NCBI RefSeq assembly: GCF_900166585.1
Contig: NZ_FVZC01000009.1
Coordinates: forward strand, 434,001 to 498,000
Length of the DNA: 64,000 bases
Reading direction: 5' to 3'
Source: Mesobacillus jeotgali
Lineage (GTDB): Bacteria; Bacillota; Bacilli; Bacillales; Cytobacillaceae
Shown: positions 26,864-36,192 of the stretch, one piece after another
How positions within the stretch are numbered: position 1 is the first letter of the stretch
Layout: every line of letters begins with the position of its first letter
Translations under genes and position numbers: made by a program
Notes under the pieces: model-generated
What the model saw: the letters and a program-made list of their open reading frames with translations, nothing else
What the model was told of the DNA's origin: nothing
Database searches by the model: none

Positions 26864-27538
26864 TTGTCCATATTCAAAAAAATAAGTTTAGCTTTTATCG
26901 TGATGGCTGTAGTTTTCAGCCTAGCTGGGTGTCTGGACAAGCAATCACCAGAGGAAAAGATGTTCGAAGAGCTGGAGAAGGTTGTCTCGATGGAAAAAAA
27001 GTTTGAGGATCAGCAGGATCCACTTGTAGAATTGGAAAAAAAGGAAAAGGAAATATATGAAAAAATCATTGCGCTCGGGATGAAGGAGTATGACCAAATT
27101 GTAAAGCTTGCTGATGAAGCATTAGCAATAGCCGACAAACGAGCTGAGCATATAGATAAAGAAAAAGAAAGTATCGATGAATCAGAAAAAGAATTTGAAA
27201 AAATCGACAAAACTATAAAAGAAATCGAGGACTCCAGTTTAAAGAAGCAGGCAACAGAACTGAAGGACACAATGAATGAACGATACAGAATTCATGATGA
27301 ATTGTACAAAAACTACAAGCAAGGTCATCAATATGATAAAGAACTGTATGAAATGCTAAAAGATAAAGAATTAAGTTTTGAAAAACTGGAAGAACAAATC
27401 AATAAAGTAAATGGAATTTATGAAACGGTACTGAAAAATAATCAGGAATTCAATGATAAGACAGATCAATACAACAAAGAAAAATTGGCCTTTTATAAAA
27501 AAGCTGGAATAGAAGTAAGCTCTGAAAAGGAAAAATAG
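26864..27538 (+). CDS. ykyA: YkyA-family lipoprotein
   Basis: A 224-residue lipoprotein with a long helical, Lys/Glu-rich body. The TTG at 26864 (GGAGG eight bases upstream) gives a clean signal peptide, SIFKKISLAFIVMAVVFSLAGC, with lipobox LAGC; the longer frame from 26744 lacks a ribosome site. Residues 35-210 form coiled-coil-like helices (KEKESIDESEKEFEKIDKTI and similar). B. subtilis YkyA occupies the same place before pdhA and is described as a putative cell-wall-binding lipoprotein. Its role is unknown. Confidence 0.88.
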   Translation: MSIFKKISLAFIVMAVVFSLAGCLDKQSPEEKMFEELEKVVSMEKKFEDQQDPLVELEKKEKEIYEKIIALGMKEYDQIVKLADEALAIADKRAEHIDKEKESIDESEKEFEKIDKTIKEIEDSSLKKQATELKDTMNERYRIHDELYKNYKQGHQYDKELYEMLKDKELSFEKLEEQINKVNGIYETVLKNNQEFNDKTDQYNKEKLAFYKKAGIEVSSEKEK

Positions 27539-27545
27539 GAATAAC

Positions 27546-27576
27546 AAAAAAGCCGCTTTGCAAAAGCGGCTTTTTT
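27546..27576 (+). terminator. ykyA terminator
   Basis: AAAAGCCGCTTT / AAAGCGGCTTTT stem plus T tract. Confidence 0.9.
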
Positions 27577-27778
27577 GCGGTCTTAAAAGTCTCAAGTATA
27601 TTAGGATGTCGTAACTCGCCTTAAAATAGCGAGTTCCAGCCTGTTTTTGACCATTAACACAGTTTGAATTAAAAGTAATTTATTATAGTACAGCAATCTG
27701 AGTACAATGATACAGATGCTTTTTTAGGATAATAACATAATGATGGTGAATAAAATCAAAAAAGATAAAACATAGTAT

Positions 27779-27807
27779 TTGACGGAGTTATTTTAGTAAT
27801 GTAAACT
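27779..27807 (+). promoter_or_regulatory. Candidate promoter for the pdh operon
   Basis: TTGACG (27779-27784), 17-base spacer, TAAACT (27802-27807). If used, the pdhA mRNA has a leader of about 290 bases containing a GGGAG/CTCCC stem near 27954-27976. The 27577-28103 gap shows no gene. Confidence 0.4.
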
Positions 27808-28046
27808 TAAAAACGAATGAGCGGATTGTATTACTCTATTTTATATTTTTACTGATACAGTATTTATATAAAGGAAATGGAGAAATAAAAGTTTTTTTAG
27901 AGTTAATCTGTGGAAAAATACATAATGGTGTGTTCACATGGAGCCCTCAGCTGGGAGTGCTTTACTTGTGTCTCCCATTAACTAAACTCAATTTTGCTCA
28001 AGAGGTATTTTATAAACCCGGGGAAATTTATCCTGATATTGGGTAA

Positions 28047-29219
<1,173 letters not shown>

Positions 29220-29222
29220 GCC

Positions 29223-30200
29223 ATGGCTCAAATGACAATGATTCAAGCAATTACAGACGCTCTTCGCGTTGAATTGAAAAATGACCCTAACGTACTTGTA
29301 TTCGGGGAAGACGTTGGTGTTAACGGCGGTGTATTCCGTGCGACAGAAGGCCTGCAAAATGAGTTTGGGGAAGATCGCGTATTTGATACGCCGCTTGCAG
29401 AATCCGGTATTGGCGGACTCGCTATCGGTCTTGCATTACAGGGATACCGTCCTGTTCCGGAAATTCAGTTCTTCGGATTTGTTTTCGAAGTAATGGATGC
29501 AATCGCTGGACAAATGGCACGTATGCGTTACCGTTCTGGCGGCCGCTATAGTTCACCAGTAACGATTCGTTCACCATTCGGGGGAGGCGTACATACACCA
29601 GAAATGCACGCTGACAGCCTTGAAGGAATGGTTGCACAGCAGCCTGGTTTGAAGGTTGTCATTCCTTCGACTCCATATGATGCAAAAGGTCTGTTGATTT
29701 CAGCGATTCGCGACAATGATCCAGTTATTTTCCTTGAGCACATGAAGCTTTATCGTTCATTCCGCCAGGAAGTTCCAGAAGAAGAGTACACAATTCCACT
29801 TGGAAAAGCGGACGTTAAGCGTGAAGGTAAAGACTTGTCTATTATTACTTATGGGGCAATGGTCCATGAATCATTGAAGGCTGCAGAAGAACTTGAAAAA
29901 GAAGGTCATTCTGTGGAAGTAATCGACTTAAGGACAGTTATGCCTTTCGATATTGAAACAATCATTGCTTCTGTTGAAAAAACAGGAAGAGCTATCGTTG
30001 TCCAGGAAGCACAAAAGCAGGCTGGAATGGCTGGTCAAATCGTTGCAGAAATCAATGACCGTGCAATCCTTAGCCTTGAAGCCCCAGTTTTAAGAGTGGC
30101 TGCTCCCGACACAGTATTTCCATTCTCCCAGGCGGAAAATGTATGGCTGCCTAACTATAAGGATGTAATCGAAACAGCGAAGAAAGTTCTTGAATTCTAA
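29223..30200 (+). CDS. pdhB: Pyruvate dehydrogenase E1 beta
   Basis: The 325-residue beta chain of E1, forming the alpha2beta2 heterotetramer with PdhA. Typical blocks: [81 protein letters not shown] and the C-terminal transketolase domain with [25 protein letters not shown] in the end of pdhA supplies the ribosome site, so the two subunits are probably translated together in equal amounts. Confidence 0.97.
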   Translation: MAQMTMIQAITDALRVELKNDPNVLVFGEDVGVNGGVFRATEGLQNEFGEDRVFDTPLAESGIGGLAIGLALQGYRPVPEIQFFGFVFEVMDAIAGQMARMRYRSGGRYSSPVTIRSPFGGGVHTPEMHADSLEGMVAQQPGLKVVIPSTPYDAKGLLISAIRDNDPVIFLEHMKLYRSFRQEVPEEEYTIPLGKADVKREGKDLSIITYGAMVHESLKAAEELEKEGHSVEVIDLRTVMPFDIETIIASVEKTGRAIVVQEAQKQAGMAGQIVAEINDRAILSLEAPVLRVAAPDTVFPFSQAENVWLPNYKDVIETAKKVLEF

Positions 30201-30243
30201 AATAAGCAAACAGGATCGATAAAACTTAGGAGGGTGAATTCCA

Positions 30244-31611
30244 TTGGCATTCCAATTTAAACTGCCAGATATCGGCGAAGGTATTCACGAAGGTGAAATC
30301 GTCAAATGGTTCGTAAAGCCTGGCGATAAAGTTCAGGAAGACGATGTACTTTGTGAAGTGCAAAATGACAAAGCAGTTGTAGAAATTCCTTCACCTGTCG
30401 CTGGTACAGTCGAAGAAGTTTTAGTAGAAGAAGGAACAGTAGCAACAGTAGGACAAGTTCTTATAACATTTGATGCACCAGGCTACGAGGACCTTAAGTT
30501 CAAAGGCGAAGAAGAAGATGCACCTGCTGACCAGTCTAAACAGGAAAAGACAGAAGCTCAGGTACAGTCTACATTAGAATCTGGCCAGGACGTGAAAAAA
30601 GAGGCAGCAGATGCTCCGGCTCCTGCAGGTGCTACTGGTGCTGGCGCAGCGGCTGCACCACAAGCAGAGGTCGACCCTAACCGCCGTATTGTAGCTATGC
30701 CATCTGTCCGCAAATATGCCCGCGAAAAAGGTGTAGAAATCCGCCAGGTTGCTGGTTCAGGCAAGAACGGCCGCATCCTTAAAGGTGATATTGATAGCTT
30801 CATGAGCGGAGGAGCTCCTGCTGCTGCACCACAGGCTGAGCAAGTTCAGGCGGCTGAAACTGAGGCAGCTCCTAAAGCGGCAGCAGCTCAAGCGATTCCT
30901 GAAGGACAATATCCTGAAACTCGCGAAAAGATGAGCGGCATAAGAAAAGCAATTGCCAAAGCAATGGTTAACTCCAAGCATACAGCTCCACACGTTACTT
31001 TGATGGACGAAATAGATGTAACGAAACTTGTTGCTCACCGCAAGAAGTTCAAAGAAGTGGCAGCAGCGAAAGGAATCAAGCTTACATTCCTTCCATATGT
31101 GGTAAAGGCATTAACAAGTGCTTTACGTGAATATCCAGCTCTTAACACATCTTTAGATGATGCAACAAGCGAAATCATTCACAAGCACTATTACAATATT
31201 GGTATTGCAGCTGATACTGAAAAAGGATTGCTCGTACCTGTCGTTAAAGATGCTGACCGCAAGTCTGTATTCTCAATTTCAAATGAAATTAACGAACTTG
31301 CAGGAAAAGCACGTGATGGCAAACTTGCTCCAGATGAAATGAAAGGTGCTTCTTGCACAATCACGAACATCGGATCTGCTGGCGGACAATGGTTTACTCC
31401 GGTTATTAACCATCCGGAAGTTGCCATCCTTGGAATTGGACGTATCGCAGAAAAGCCTGTGGTCAAGGATGGAGAGATTGTAGCTGCTCCAGTACTTGCG
31501 CTATCCTTAAGCTTCGATCACCGCATGATCGACGGTGCAACTGCACAGCATGCATTGAATCACATTAAGCGCCTGTTGAACGATCCAGAACTATTGTTAA
31601 TGGAGGGGTAA
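30244..31611 (+). CDS. pdhC: Pyruvate dehydrogenase E2, dihydrolipoyl acetyltransferase
   Basis: The 455-residue core of the complex. Order of domains: one lipoyl domain (1-80; lipoylated Lys43 in [14 protein letters not shown]), an Ala/Pro-rich linker, a peripheral-subunit-binding domain (about 140-178, [21 protein letters not shown]), a second Ala/Gln linker, and the acetyltransferase domain (about 220-455) with the catalytic DHRMIDGA. Start is TTG with AGGAGGGTG upstream. The linkers are long flexible arms that let the lipoyl group travel between active sites. Confidence 0.97.
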   Translation: MAFQFKLPDIGEGIHEGEIVKWFVKPGDKVQEDDVLCEVQNDKAVVEIPSPVAGTVEEVLVEEGTVATVGQVLITFDAPGYEDLKFKGEEEDAPADQSKQEKTEAQVQSTLESGQDVKKEAADAPAPAGATGAGAAAAPQAEVDPNRRIVAMPSVRKYAREKGVEIRQVAGSGKNGRILKGDIDSFMSGGAPAAAPQAEQVQAAETEAAPKAAAAQAIPEGQYPETREKMSGIRKAIAKAMVNSKHTAPHVTLMDEIDVTKLVAHRKKFKEVAAAKGIKLTFLPYVVKALTSALREYPALNTSLDDATSEIIHKHYYNIGIAADTEKGLLVPVVKDADRKSVFSISNEINELAGKARDGKLAPDEMKGASCTITNIGSAGGQWFTPVINHPEVAILGIGRIAEKPVVKDGEIVAAPVLALSLSFDHRMIDGATAQHALNHIKRLLNDPELLLMEG

Positions 31612-31614
31612 TAA

Positions 31615-33024
31615 ATGGTAGTAGGAGATTTTCCAATCGAAACTGATACTCTTGTCATTGGTGCCGGCCCTGGCGGATACGTGGCAGCCATTCGCGCTGC
31701 CCAGCTGGGCCAGAAGGTAACGATCGTTGAAAAAGCAACTCTTGGCGGAGTTTGCTTGAACGTCGGATGTATCCCTTCGAAAGCTTTGATTTCAGCTGGT
31801 CACAGATTCGAGAATGCAAAGCATTCGGAGGATATGGGAGTCATAGCTGAAAACGTAACACTTGATTTTTCAAAGGTCCAGGAATTCAAGGCTGGAGTCG
31901 TCAAAAAATTGACAGGCGGCGTTGAGGGTCTATTGAAAGGCAACAAGGTTGACATTGTTAGAGGCGAAGCTTATTTCGTTGATGCTAACACAATTCGTGT
32001 TATGGACGAAAATTCAGCGCAGACATATACATTCAAAAATGCAATCCTGGCGACTGGATCCCGTCCAATCGAAATTCCAGCATTCAAATTTTCAAAGCGT
32101 GTATTGGATTCCACTGGTGCATTGAATCTTCAGGAACTGCCTGAAAGCATTGTTGTAATCGGCGGAGGTTATATCGGTACAGAGCTTGGCGGTGCCTATG
32201 CAAGCTTTGGCACTAAGGTTACAATCCTTGAAGGTGCTGACGAAATTCTTAATGGATTCGAAAAGCAAATGTCATCACTAGTGAAAAAGAACCTTAAGAA
32301 AAAGGGTGCTGAAATAATCACGAAGGCTCTTGCTAAAGGTGTTGAAGAAAGTGAAACTGGCGTAACTGTGACCTATGAGGTTAAAGGTGAAGTGCAAAAA
32401 GTCGAAGCGGACTACGTATTTGTCATGGTAGGCAGAAAGCCAAACACTGATGAACTTGGCCTTGAACAAGTAGGAATCGAGATGACAGACCGTGGTGTTA
32501 TCAAAATTGACAAACAATGCCGCACAAATGTGAGCAATATTTACGCAATCGGCGACATTGTAGAAGGACCGCCGCTGGCTCATAAAGCATCTTACGAAGG
32601 GAAAATTGCTGCTGAGGCTATTGCTGGACACCCTTCTGAAATCGATTATCTGGCAATCCCGGCTGTTGTGTTCTCTGACCCAGAATTGGCGTCGGTTGGT
32701 TATTCTGAAAAAGAAGCAAAAGATGCTGGCATCGATATTAAGGCAGCGAAGTTTCCGTTTGCTGCAAACGGCCGTGCACTTTCACTTAACCAGACTGATG
32801 GCTTCCTGAAGCTAATCACTCGCAAGGAAGATGATATTGTCATCGGTGCGCAAATTGCAGGTCCTAATGCCTCTGATATGATTGCAGAACTTGGTCTTGC
32901 AATTGAAGCTGGCATGACTGCGGAAGACTTGGCAATGACTATCCACGCTCACCCAACATTAGGTGAAATCACGATGGAAGCTGCAGAAGTAGCGCTTGGA
33001 AATCCGATTCATATCGTAAAATAA
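31615..33024 (+). CDS. pdhD: Dihydrolipoamide dehydrogenase E3
   Basis: A 469-residue FAD flavoprotein that reoxidises the lipoyl groups with NAD. FAD-binding [17 protein letters not shown], redox disulfide Cys47/Cys52 in [18 protein letters not shown]-binding [26 protein letters not shown], and the C-terminal HAHPTLGE with the catalytic His. It starts three bases after pdhC within the same operon and ends in a strong terminator. It may also serve other 2-oxoacid dehydrogenases. Confidence 0.97.
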   Translation: MVVGDFPIETDTLVIGAGPGGYVAAIRAAQLGQKVTIVEKATLGGVCLNVGCIPSKALISAGHRFENAKHSEDMGVIAENVTLDFSKVQEFKAGVVKKLTGGVEGLLKGNKVDIVRGEAYFVDANTIRVMDENSAQTYTFKNAILATGSRPIEIPAFKFSKRVLDSTGALNLQELPESIVVIGGGYIGTELGGAYASFGTKVTILEGADEILNGFEKQMSSLVKKNLKKKGAEIITKALAKGVEESETGVTVTYEVKGEVQKVEADYVFVMVGRKPNTDELGLEQVGIEMTDRGVIKIDKQCRTNVSNIYAIGDIVEGPPLAHKASYEGKIAAEAIAGHPSEIDYLAIPAVVFSDPELASVGYSEKEAKDAGIDIKAAKFPFAANGRALSLNQTDGFLKLITRKEDDIVIGAQIAGPNASDMIAELGLAIEAGMTAEDLAMTIHAHPTLGEITMEAAEVALGNPIHIVK

Positions 33025-33027
33025 AGC

Positions 33028-33063
33028 AAAAAAAATCCTTCCCAGCTTGGGAAGGATTTTTTT
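33028..33063. terminator. pdh operon terminator, shared with slp
   Basis: AAATCCTTCCCA pairs perfectly with TGGGAAGGATTT around GCT, with A and T tracts on both sides. Confidence 0.9.
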
Positions 33064-33439
33064 AATTACTATTCAAAACAGCAGAGAGAGGCTCGATAAT
33101 CTGTTCTTTTGTTGCACTTCCATTTACATTTGCGAGAACCTGGTCACGATGGACAATCAAGATGGCCGGAAACTTTTCCACCTCAAAGAGGTCATAGTAT
33201 TTATTCGCATTCGCAGCCGGAATGACAACAATATTATCGAATTCCGAAGGGTATTCCTTTTTTAATTCTATGATTGCGTCATAGTAGGAGGATTCATGCT
33301 TATAATTCTCTTCATCTGAGAAGAAGACAACCTGTTTAATATTTTCATCAAGCTCCAGTCCATCAGAATCGTTAACCGGATTGCATGAAGCTGTAAGGAA
33401 AAGGAATGTAGCGACAAAAACAAAAGACAAACATTTCAT
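33062..33439 (-). CDS. slp: Small lipoprotein, probable Slp
   Basis: A 125-residue lipoprotein: signal peptide ending LTASC, then a small thioredoxin-like domain without a CxxC (KQVVFFSDEENYKHESSYYDAIIELKKEY, VVIPAANANKYYDLFEVEKFPAILIVHRDQVL). Position after pdhD and before SR1/speA is that of B. subtilis slp (small peptidoglycan-associated lipoprotein); the symbol rests on position and size more than on sequence recall. Lack of active-site cysteines argues against a redox role. Confidence 0.72.
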   Translation of the reverse strand: MKCLSFVFVATFLFLTASCNPVNDSDGLELDENIKQVVFFSDEENYKHESSYYDAIIELKKEYPSEFDNIVVIPAANANKYYDLFEVEKFPAILIVHRDQVLANVNGSATKEQIIEPLSAVLNSN

Positions 33440-33636
33440 TTATCTTTGCCTCACTTTTTTTAAAATTATGTTTCGCACTGGCTAACTAGTTGTCCATATT
33501 CTATCATAGCAATTTCCAAAAGAATGGAATGTTATTGAATTGTTATATAAATGAAAAATATCCACCATTACAATACATATACTAGTAAAAACAACAGATG
33601 TTTAGCAGTCTGTTGCTGGGGAAAGATAATTTAGAC

Positions 33637-33891
33637 ATGGTGGTGGAGGATTTGAAGGTCTATACTGTTTTATTGCTTCAATCAATAATCTGGAGTGGGT
33701 ATACCTTAATGGAATGGCTATCCAAACACGATCATCCGATTTATAATGGAATTATGTTTATGGTGTTTTTTTATCTGGCAATTATAATAGGTAATTATAT
33801 AATGAAATCTGCAAGAAAGACTTTCTTAATTACCATTTTAAGTCTTGTTATATATGTATCTTTTCATTTTACAATGTCTTTTATCATATAA
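33637..33891 (+). CDS. Hypothetical membrane protein, about 84 aa
   Basis: Not recognised. Two or three hydrophobic helices: VYTVLLLQSIIWSGYTLMEWL, YNGIMFMVFFYLAIIIGNYIM and TFLITILSLVIYVSFHFTMSFII, separated by short charged turns (SKHDHP, KSARK). The frame is open from an ATG at 33598, but that has no ribosome site; the ATG at 33637 has a weak GGGGAAAG 12 bases upstream. Base composition is more A/T-rich than its neighbours. Confidence 0.5.
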   Translation: MVVEDLKVYTVLLLQSIIWSGYTLMEWLSKHDHPIYNGIMFMVFFYLAIIIGNYIMKSARKTFLITILSLVIYVSFHFTMSFII

Positions 33892-33970
33892 AATTTGACA
33901 TTTCACCGAGATGAATGCCTGAAATCCATCATCATTGTCAGCAAAGACGTACTAGCAGGAGGGGAAGGGA

Positions 33971-34840
33971 TTGGATAAAGTTTTCTTACTTGCACTTTTA
34001 GCAGCATTATTGTTAACTGGCTGCAGCACAGCAGAAAATGTACAGAAGACAAAAGGATCAAATAAAGAGAAAGAACAAATCGTTACAGAGGAAAAAGTTG
34101 CGGAACAGACACCAAAAAGCAATGAATCAGAACCAGTAAATAAATCGCCTGAAGAAGATTCGGTCAGTGAAGAGGCAGCCCAGGTAACTCCTCAGTATAG
34201 AATGAAAACTGATTTTTCAATTGAAAATATCAAGAACCCCGATGAAAAAATTGTTTTGTTGACAATAGACGACGCACCTGACAAAAATGCACTGGAGATG
34301 GCAAAAACATTAAAGGAATTAAATGTTAAAGCAATCTTTTTTGTGAATGGACATTTTCTTAATACTCCTGAAGAAGGGGAAGTTTTAAAGGAAATTCATC
34401 GAATGGGCTTTCCAATTGGCAATCATACATATAATCACAAAACATTGAAGGATTTACCCGTTGAACAGCAAAGAAGAGAGATTATCGACCTTAACGACAA
34501 AGTTGAGGAGTTAATAGGCGAAAGGCCTAGATTTTTCAGAGCTCCATTTGGTATGAATACGGATTACAGTATGAAGCTTGCTGCTGAGGAAAAGATGCTC
34601 GTCATGAACTGGACTTATGGATATGATTGGGAGAAAGAATATCAATCAAAAGAAGCATTGGCTGATATCATGGTCAACACACCTTTGCTTAGGAACGGAG
34701 CCAATTTGCTGATGCACGACAGAAAATGGACAAGCGAGGCATTAAGGGACATAGTAAATGGCCTTCAGAATAAAGGGTTTAAGATTGTTGACCCTTCACT
34801 TATAGAAACACCAGTAAATCAAGAAACGGCTGCTCATTAG
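33971..34840 (+). CDS. Polysaccharide deacetylase lipoprotein
   Basis: A 289-residue lipoprotein with a NodB-fold carbohydrate esterase (CE4) domain. Signal peptide ends LLLTGC; a Lys/Glu/Ser linker runs to about residue 70. The CE4 motifs are LTIDDAPD (catalytic and metal Asp), GNHTYNHKTL (metal His pair), RAPFGMN and LLMHDR. TIDDAPD departs mildly from the common TFDDGP. Likely N-deacetylation of peptidoglycan or a wall glycan on the outer face of the membrane. TTG start with GCAGGAGGGG upstream. Confidence 0.92.
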   Translation: MDKVFLLALLAALLLTGCSTAENVQKTKGSNKEKEQIVTEEKVAEQTPKSNESEPVNKSPEEDSVSEEAAQVTPQYRMKTDFSIENIKNPDEKIVLLTIDDAPDKNALEMAKTLKELNVKAIFFVNGHFLNTPEEGEVLKEIHRMGFPIGNHTYNHKTLKDLPVEQQRREIIDLNDKVEELIGERPRFFRAPFGMNTDYSMKLAAEEKMLVMNWTYGYDWEKEYQSKEALADIMVNTPLLRNGANLLMHDRKWTSEALRDIVNGLQNKGFKIVDPSLIETPVNQETAAH

Positions 34841-34853
34841 CAGCCGTTTTCTG
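34824..34853. terminator. Terminator containing the deacetylase stop codon
   Basis: AAACGGCTGCT (34824-34834) pairs with AGCAGCCGTTT (34839-34849). The TAG stop (34838-34840) spans the loop and the stem. Confidence 0.85.
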
Positions 34854-34866
34854 GTTAGCTATAACT

Positions 34867-35301
34867 TTATTTCCGAGGATAGAAGTACATGACTCTCCCA
34901 TTGAATAAATGGAGTTCCCCCTGCAACTTTTTACCAATGAATTTGCTGAACTCATTGGCCTTTCCTTTATCGCCAGCTGTTGCTGAAGGAGGCAGTGTGA
35001 TTTGTATGTAGGATTGCTCTCGTTCAGAGCCGTCTTCTTGAACAACCTTTTCATTGTCAACACCAATAAGAATGGTATTATAACGATCCTGGGATGATTG
35101 AAGGTAGAACCAGGTTCCTTTTCCGTCTTCTTTTTCCTTTAAATCGTAAGGGAACGCTGAGTTTTCGTAGTTCCAGTCTACCTGGTCGCCTGTTTTTGCA
35201 GTGATTTCCTTATAATAATTAAATAAATCTTTCAGTTCTTCCGTGGAAATGGCTTGCTGAGATGATGATGGAACAAGTTTGATATATGCATTACTAGACA
35301 T
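34867..35301 (-). CDS. Conserved protein, probably DUF1885
   Basis: A 144-residue soluble protein without signal peptide. Visible blocks: AYIKLVPSSSQQAISTEELKDLFNYYKEIT, VDWNYENSAFPYDLKEK, TWFYLQSS, YNTILIGVD, QSYIQITLPPSATAGDKGKANEFSKFIGKKL and LFNGRVMYFYPRK. Size and pattern suggest the DUF1885 family, for which a Geobacillus structure exists; this is from memory. AAAGGGGAT precedes the ATG. Function unknown. It converges with the deacetylase gene. Confidence 0.75.
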   Translation of the reverse strand: MSSNAYIKLVPSSSQQAISTEELKDLFNYYKEITAKTGDQVDWNYENSAFPYDLKEKEDGKGTWFYLQSSQDRYNTILIGVDNEKVVQEDGSEREQSYIQITLPPSATAGDKGKANEFSKFIGKKLQGELHLFNGRVMYFYPRK

Positions 35302-35458
35302 TGTCCAATCCCCTTTTCCTATCTATTCTCCACCATTTTATCACTCCTGAAAAAGCATTGACAATAGAATAAAAGGTTTTTAGTTTTGTGTTACTTGCCT
35401 TTTTCTCAAATAAGAATTATAATAATATTCTAAATATTTAATTTAAAGGAGGAGGCAT

Positions 35459-35758
35459 ATGGAACTGTTCGAAAAGCTTTATGATGAGCACGAAAAGGTT
35501 CAGGTCAGGTTTGTTGGGTTCACCACTTATGACACTCGTTATGACTTTGGGATCGTGTATACCAATATGTTTTTCGGAAAACCTCTAGTAGTCTGCATGC
35601 AGACAGGGCGTTCGGCACTCCTCGACCCAAAGGACATAGAAGACGTAGAATATTTACAGAAAGCATTTCATATTTCAGAAGTCCGGCAGGCAGAGGACCT
35701 TGCGCTGTTTTTTAATGAAGAACTGCCAACAGCCCCTTTCCAGACCCAATACGAATAA
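35459..35758 (+). CDS. Conserved small protein, DUF3055/SAV0927-like
   Basis: A 99-residue acidic cytosolic protein with a strongly patterned core: VQVRFVGFTTYDTRYDFGIVYTNMFFGKPLVVCMQTGRSALLDPKDIEDVEYLQKAF. It resembles the SAV0927/DUF3055 family found across Bacilli; assignment is from memory. AAAGGAGGAGG lies close upstream of the ATG. Monocistronic, with its own terminator. Function unknown. Confidence 0.75.
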   Translation: MELFEKLYDEHEKVQVRFVGFTTYDTRYDFGIVYTNMFFGKPLVVCMQTGRSALLDPKDIEDVEYLQKAFHISEVRQAEDLALFFNEELPTAPFQTQYE

Positions 35759-35766
35759 GGTTATGT

Positions 35767-35796
35767 AAAAGCAGGCCAATTGCAGGCCTGTTTTTA
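35767..35796 (+). terminator. Terminator after the DUF3055-like gene
   Basis: CAGGCC (35772-35777) pairs with GGCCTG (35785-35790), then five Ts. Confidence 0.8.
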
Positions 35797-35852
35797 ATTT
35801 TGATCATTCACGATACCGATTCCTTTTAGTGATTGTTAGGAAAAACGAGAAA

Positions 35853-35863
35853 AGTGTCATACT
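35853..35863 (+). promoter_or_regulatory. CcpN-like box 1 upstream of SR1
   Basis: AGTGTCATACT fits ten of eleven positions of the published B. subtilis CcpN operator consensus TRTGHYATAYW. Confidence 0.45.
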
Positions 35864-35924
35864 AATTTAAAAAGGGACATATAATTTAATTTATGTTAAC
35901 ACAAATTCCCCGTTAAAAAATAAA

Positions 35925-35935
35925 AGTGTTATACA
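35925..35935 (+). promoter_or_regulatory. CcpN-like box 2 upstream of SR1
   Basis: AGTGTTATACA fits ten of eleven positions of TRTGHYATAYW; 32 bases before box 3. Confidence 0.55.
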
Positions 35936-35943
35936 ATTTAGGC

Positions 35944-35972
35944 TTGAAATATAAATAGTGTTATATTATTAT
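35944..35972 (+). promoter_or_regulatory. SR1 promoter with CcpN-like box 3 in the spacer
   Basis: TTGAAA (35944-35949), 17-base spacer, TATTAT (35967-35972). AGTGTTATATT at 35957-35967 is a third CcpN-like box lying between the two promoter elements, so a bound repressor would act directly on polymerase. Confidence 0.6.
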
Positions 35973-35978
35973 ATATTT

Positions 35979-36191
35979 AGAAGTTGATGAAGCGCTTTCA
36001 AAATTCATAACGAAAAGGAGTTTGAAATGATGGGAACTATCGTATGTCAAACATGCAATTCTACAATTGACCATTTCGAAGATGAGAAAGTAACAGTGTT
36101 ATATTCAAAAAAATGCAATTGCTGCGACCATGAAGGTGCGGAAGAAAGATAGAATAGACAAAAGGGCATGCGATGCATGCCCTTCTTTTTT
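35979..36191 (+). ncRNA. sr1: Dual-function regulatory RNA SR1
   Basis: In B. subtilis SR1 is a 205-nt RNA located between pdhD/slp and speA that base-pairs with ahrC mRNA and also encodes the peptide SR1P. Here the same position holds a promoter (start near 35979), a peptide frame that matches SR1P, and a terminator (stem 36162-36184, T tract to 36192). The predicted length, about 205-213 nt, is equal to the known RNA. In B. subtilis it is repressed by CcpN, and to a lesser degree CcpA, under glycolytic conditions; three CcpN-like boxes are visible here. Complementarity to ahrC could not be tested since ahrC is not in the window. Confidence 0.82.
36030..36152 (+). CDS. sr1P: SR1P, GapA-binding peptide
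   Basis: A 40-residue peptide starting MGTIVCQTCNSTIDHFEDEK and continuing VTVLYSKKCNCCDHEGAEER. The MGTIVCQ.C...I..FEDEKVT.LY pattern is that of B. subtilis SR1P (39 residues), which binds glyceraldehyde-3-phosphate dehydrogenase GapA and RNase J1. Two CxxC pairs (Cys6/Cys9 and Cys29/Cys32) suggest a zinc knuckle. AAAAGGAG is 9 bases before this ATG; the ATG at 36027 is an alternative one codon earlier. RNase J1, a known indirect partner, is encoded in this window. Confidence 0.88.
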   Translation: MGTIVCQTCNSTIDHFEDEKVTVLYSKKCNCCDHEGAEER

Positions 36192-36192
36192 T
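36160..36192. terminator. SR1 terminator, shared with speA
   Basis: AAGGGCATGC-type stem (36162-36170 with 36176-36184), then a T tract that runs into the speA stop codon on the opposite strand. Confidence 0.88.

Noticed and set aside
27900..28000. T-box or other known riboswitch before pdhA
   Set aside because: No T-box core (TGGNACCGCG-type) or other known motif found; only generic hairpins.
35985..36005. A CcpA cre site (GAAGCGCTTTC) in the SR1 leader
   Set aside because: Only the right half matches the cre consensus when centred on CG; the left half fails, so it is not listed as a site, though a weak one cannot be excluded.
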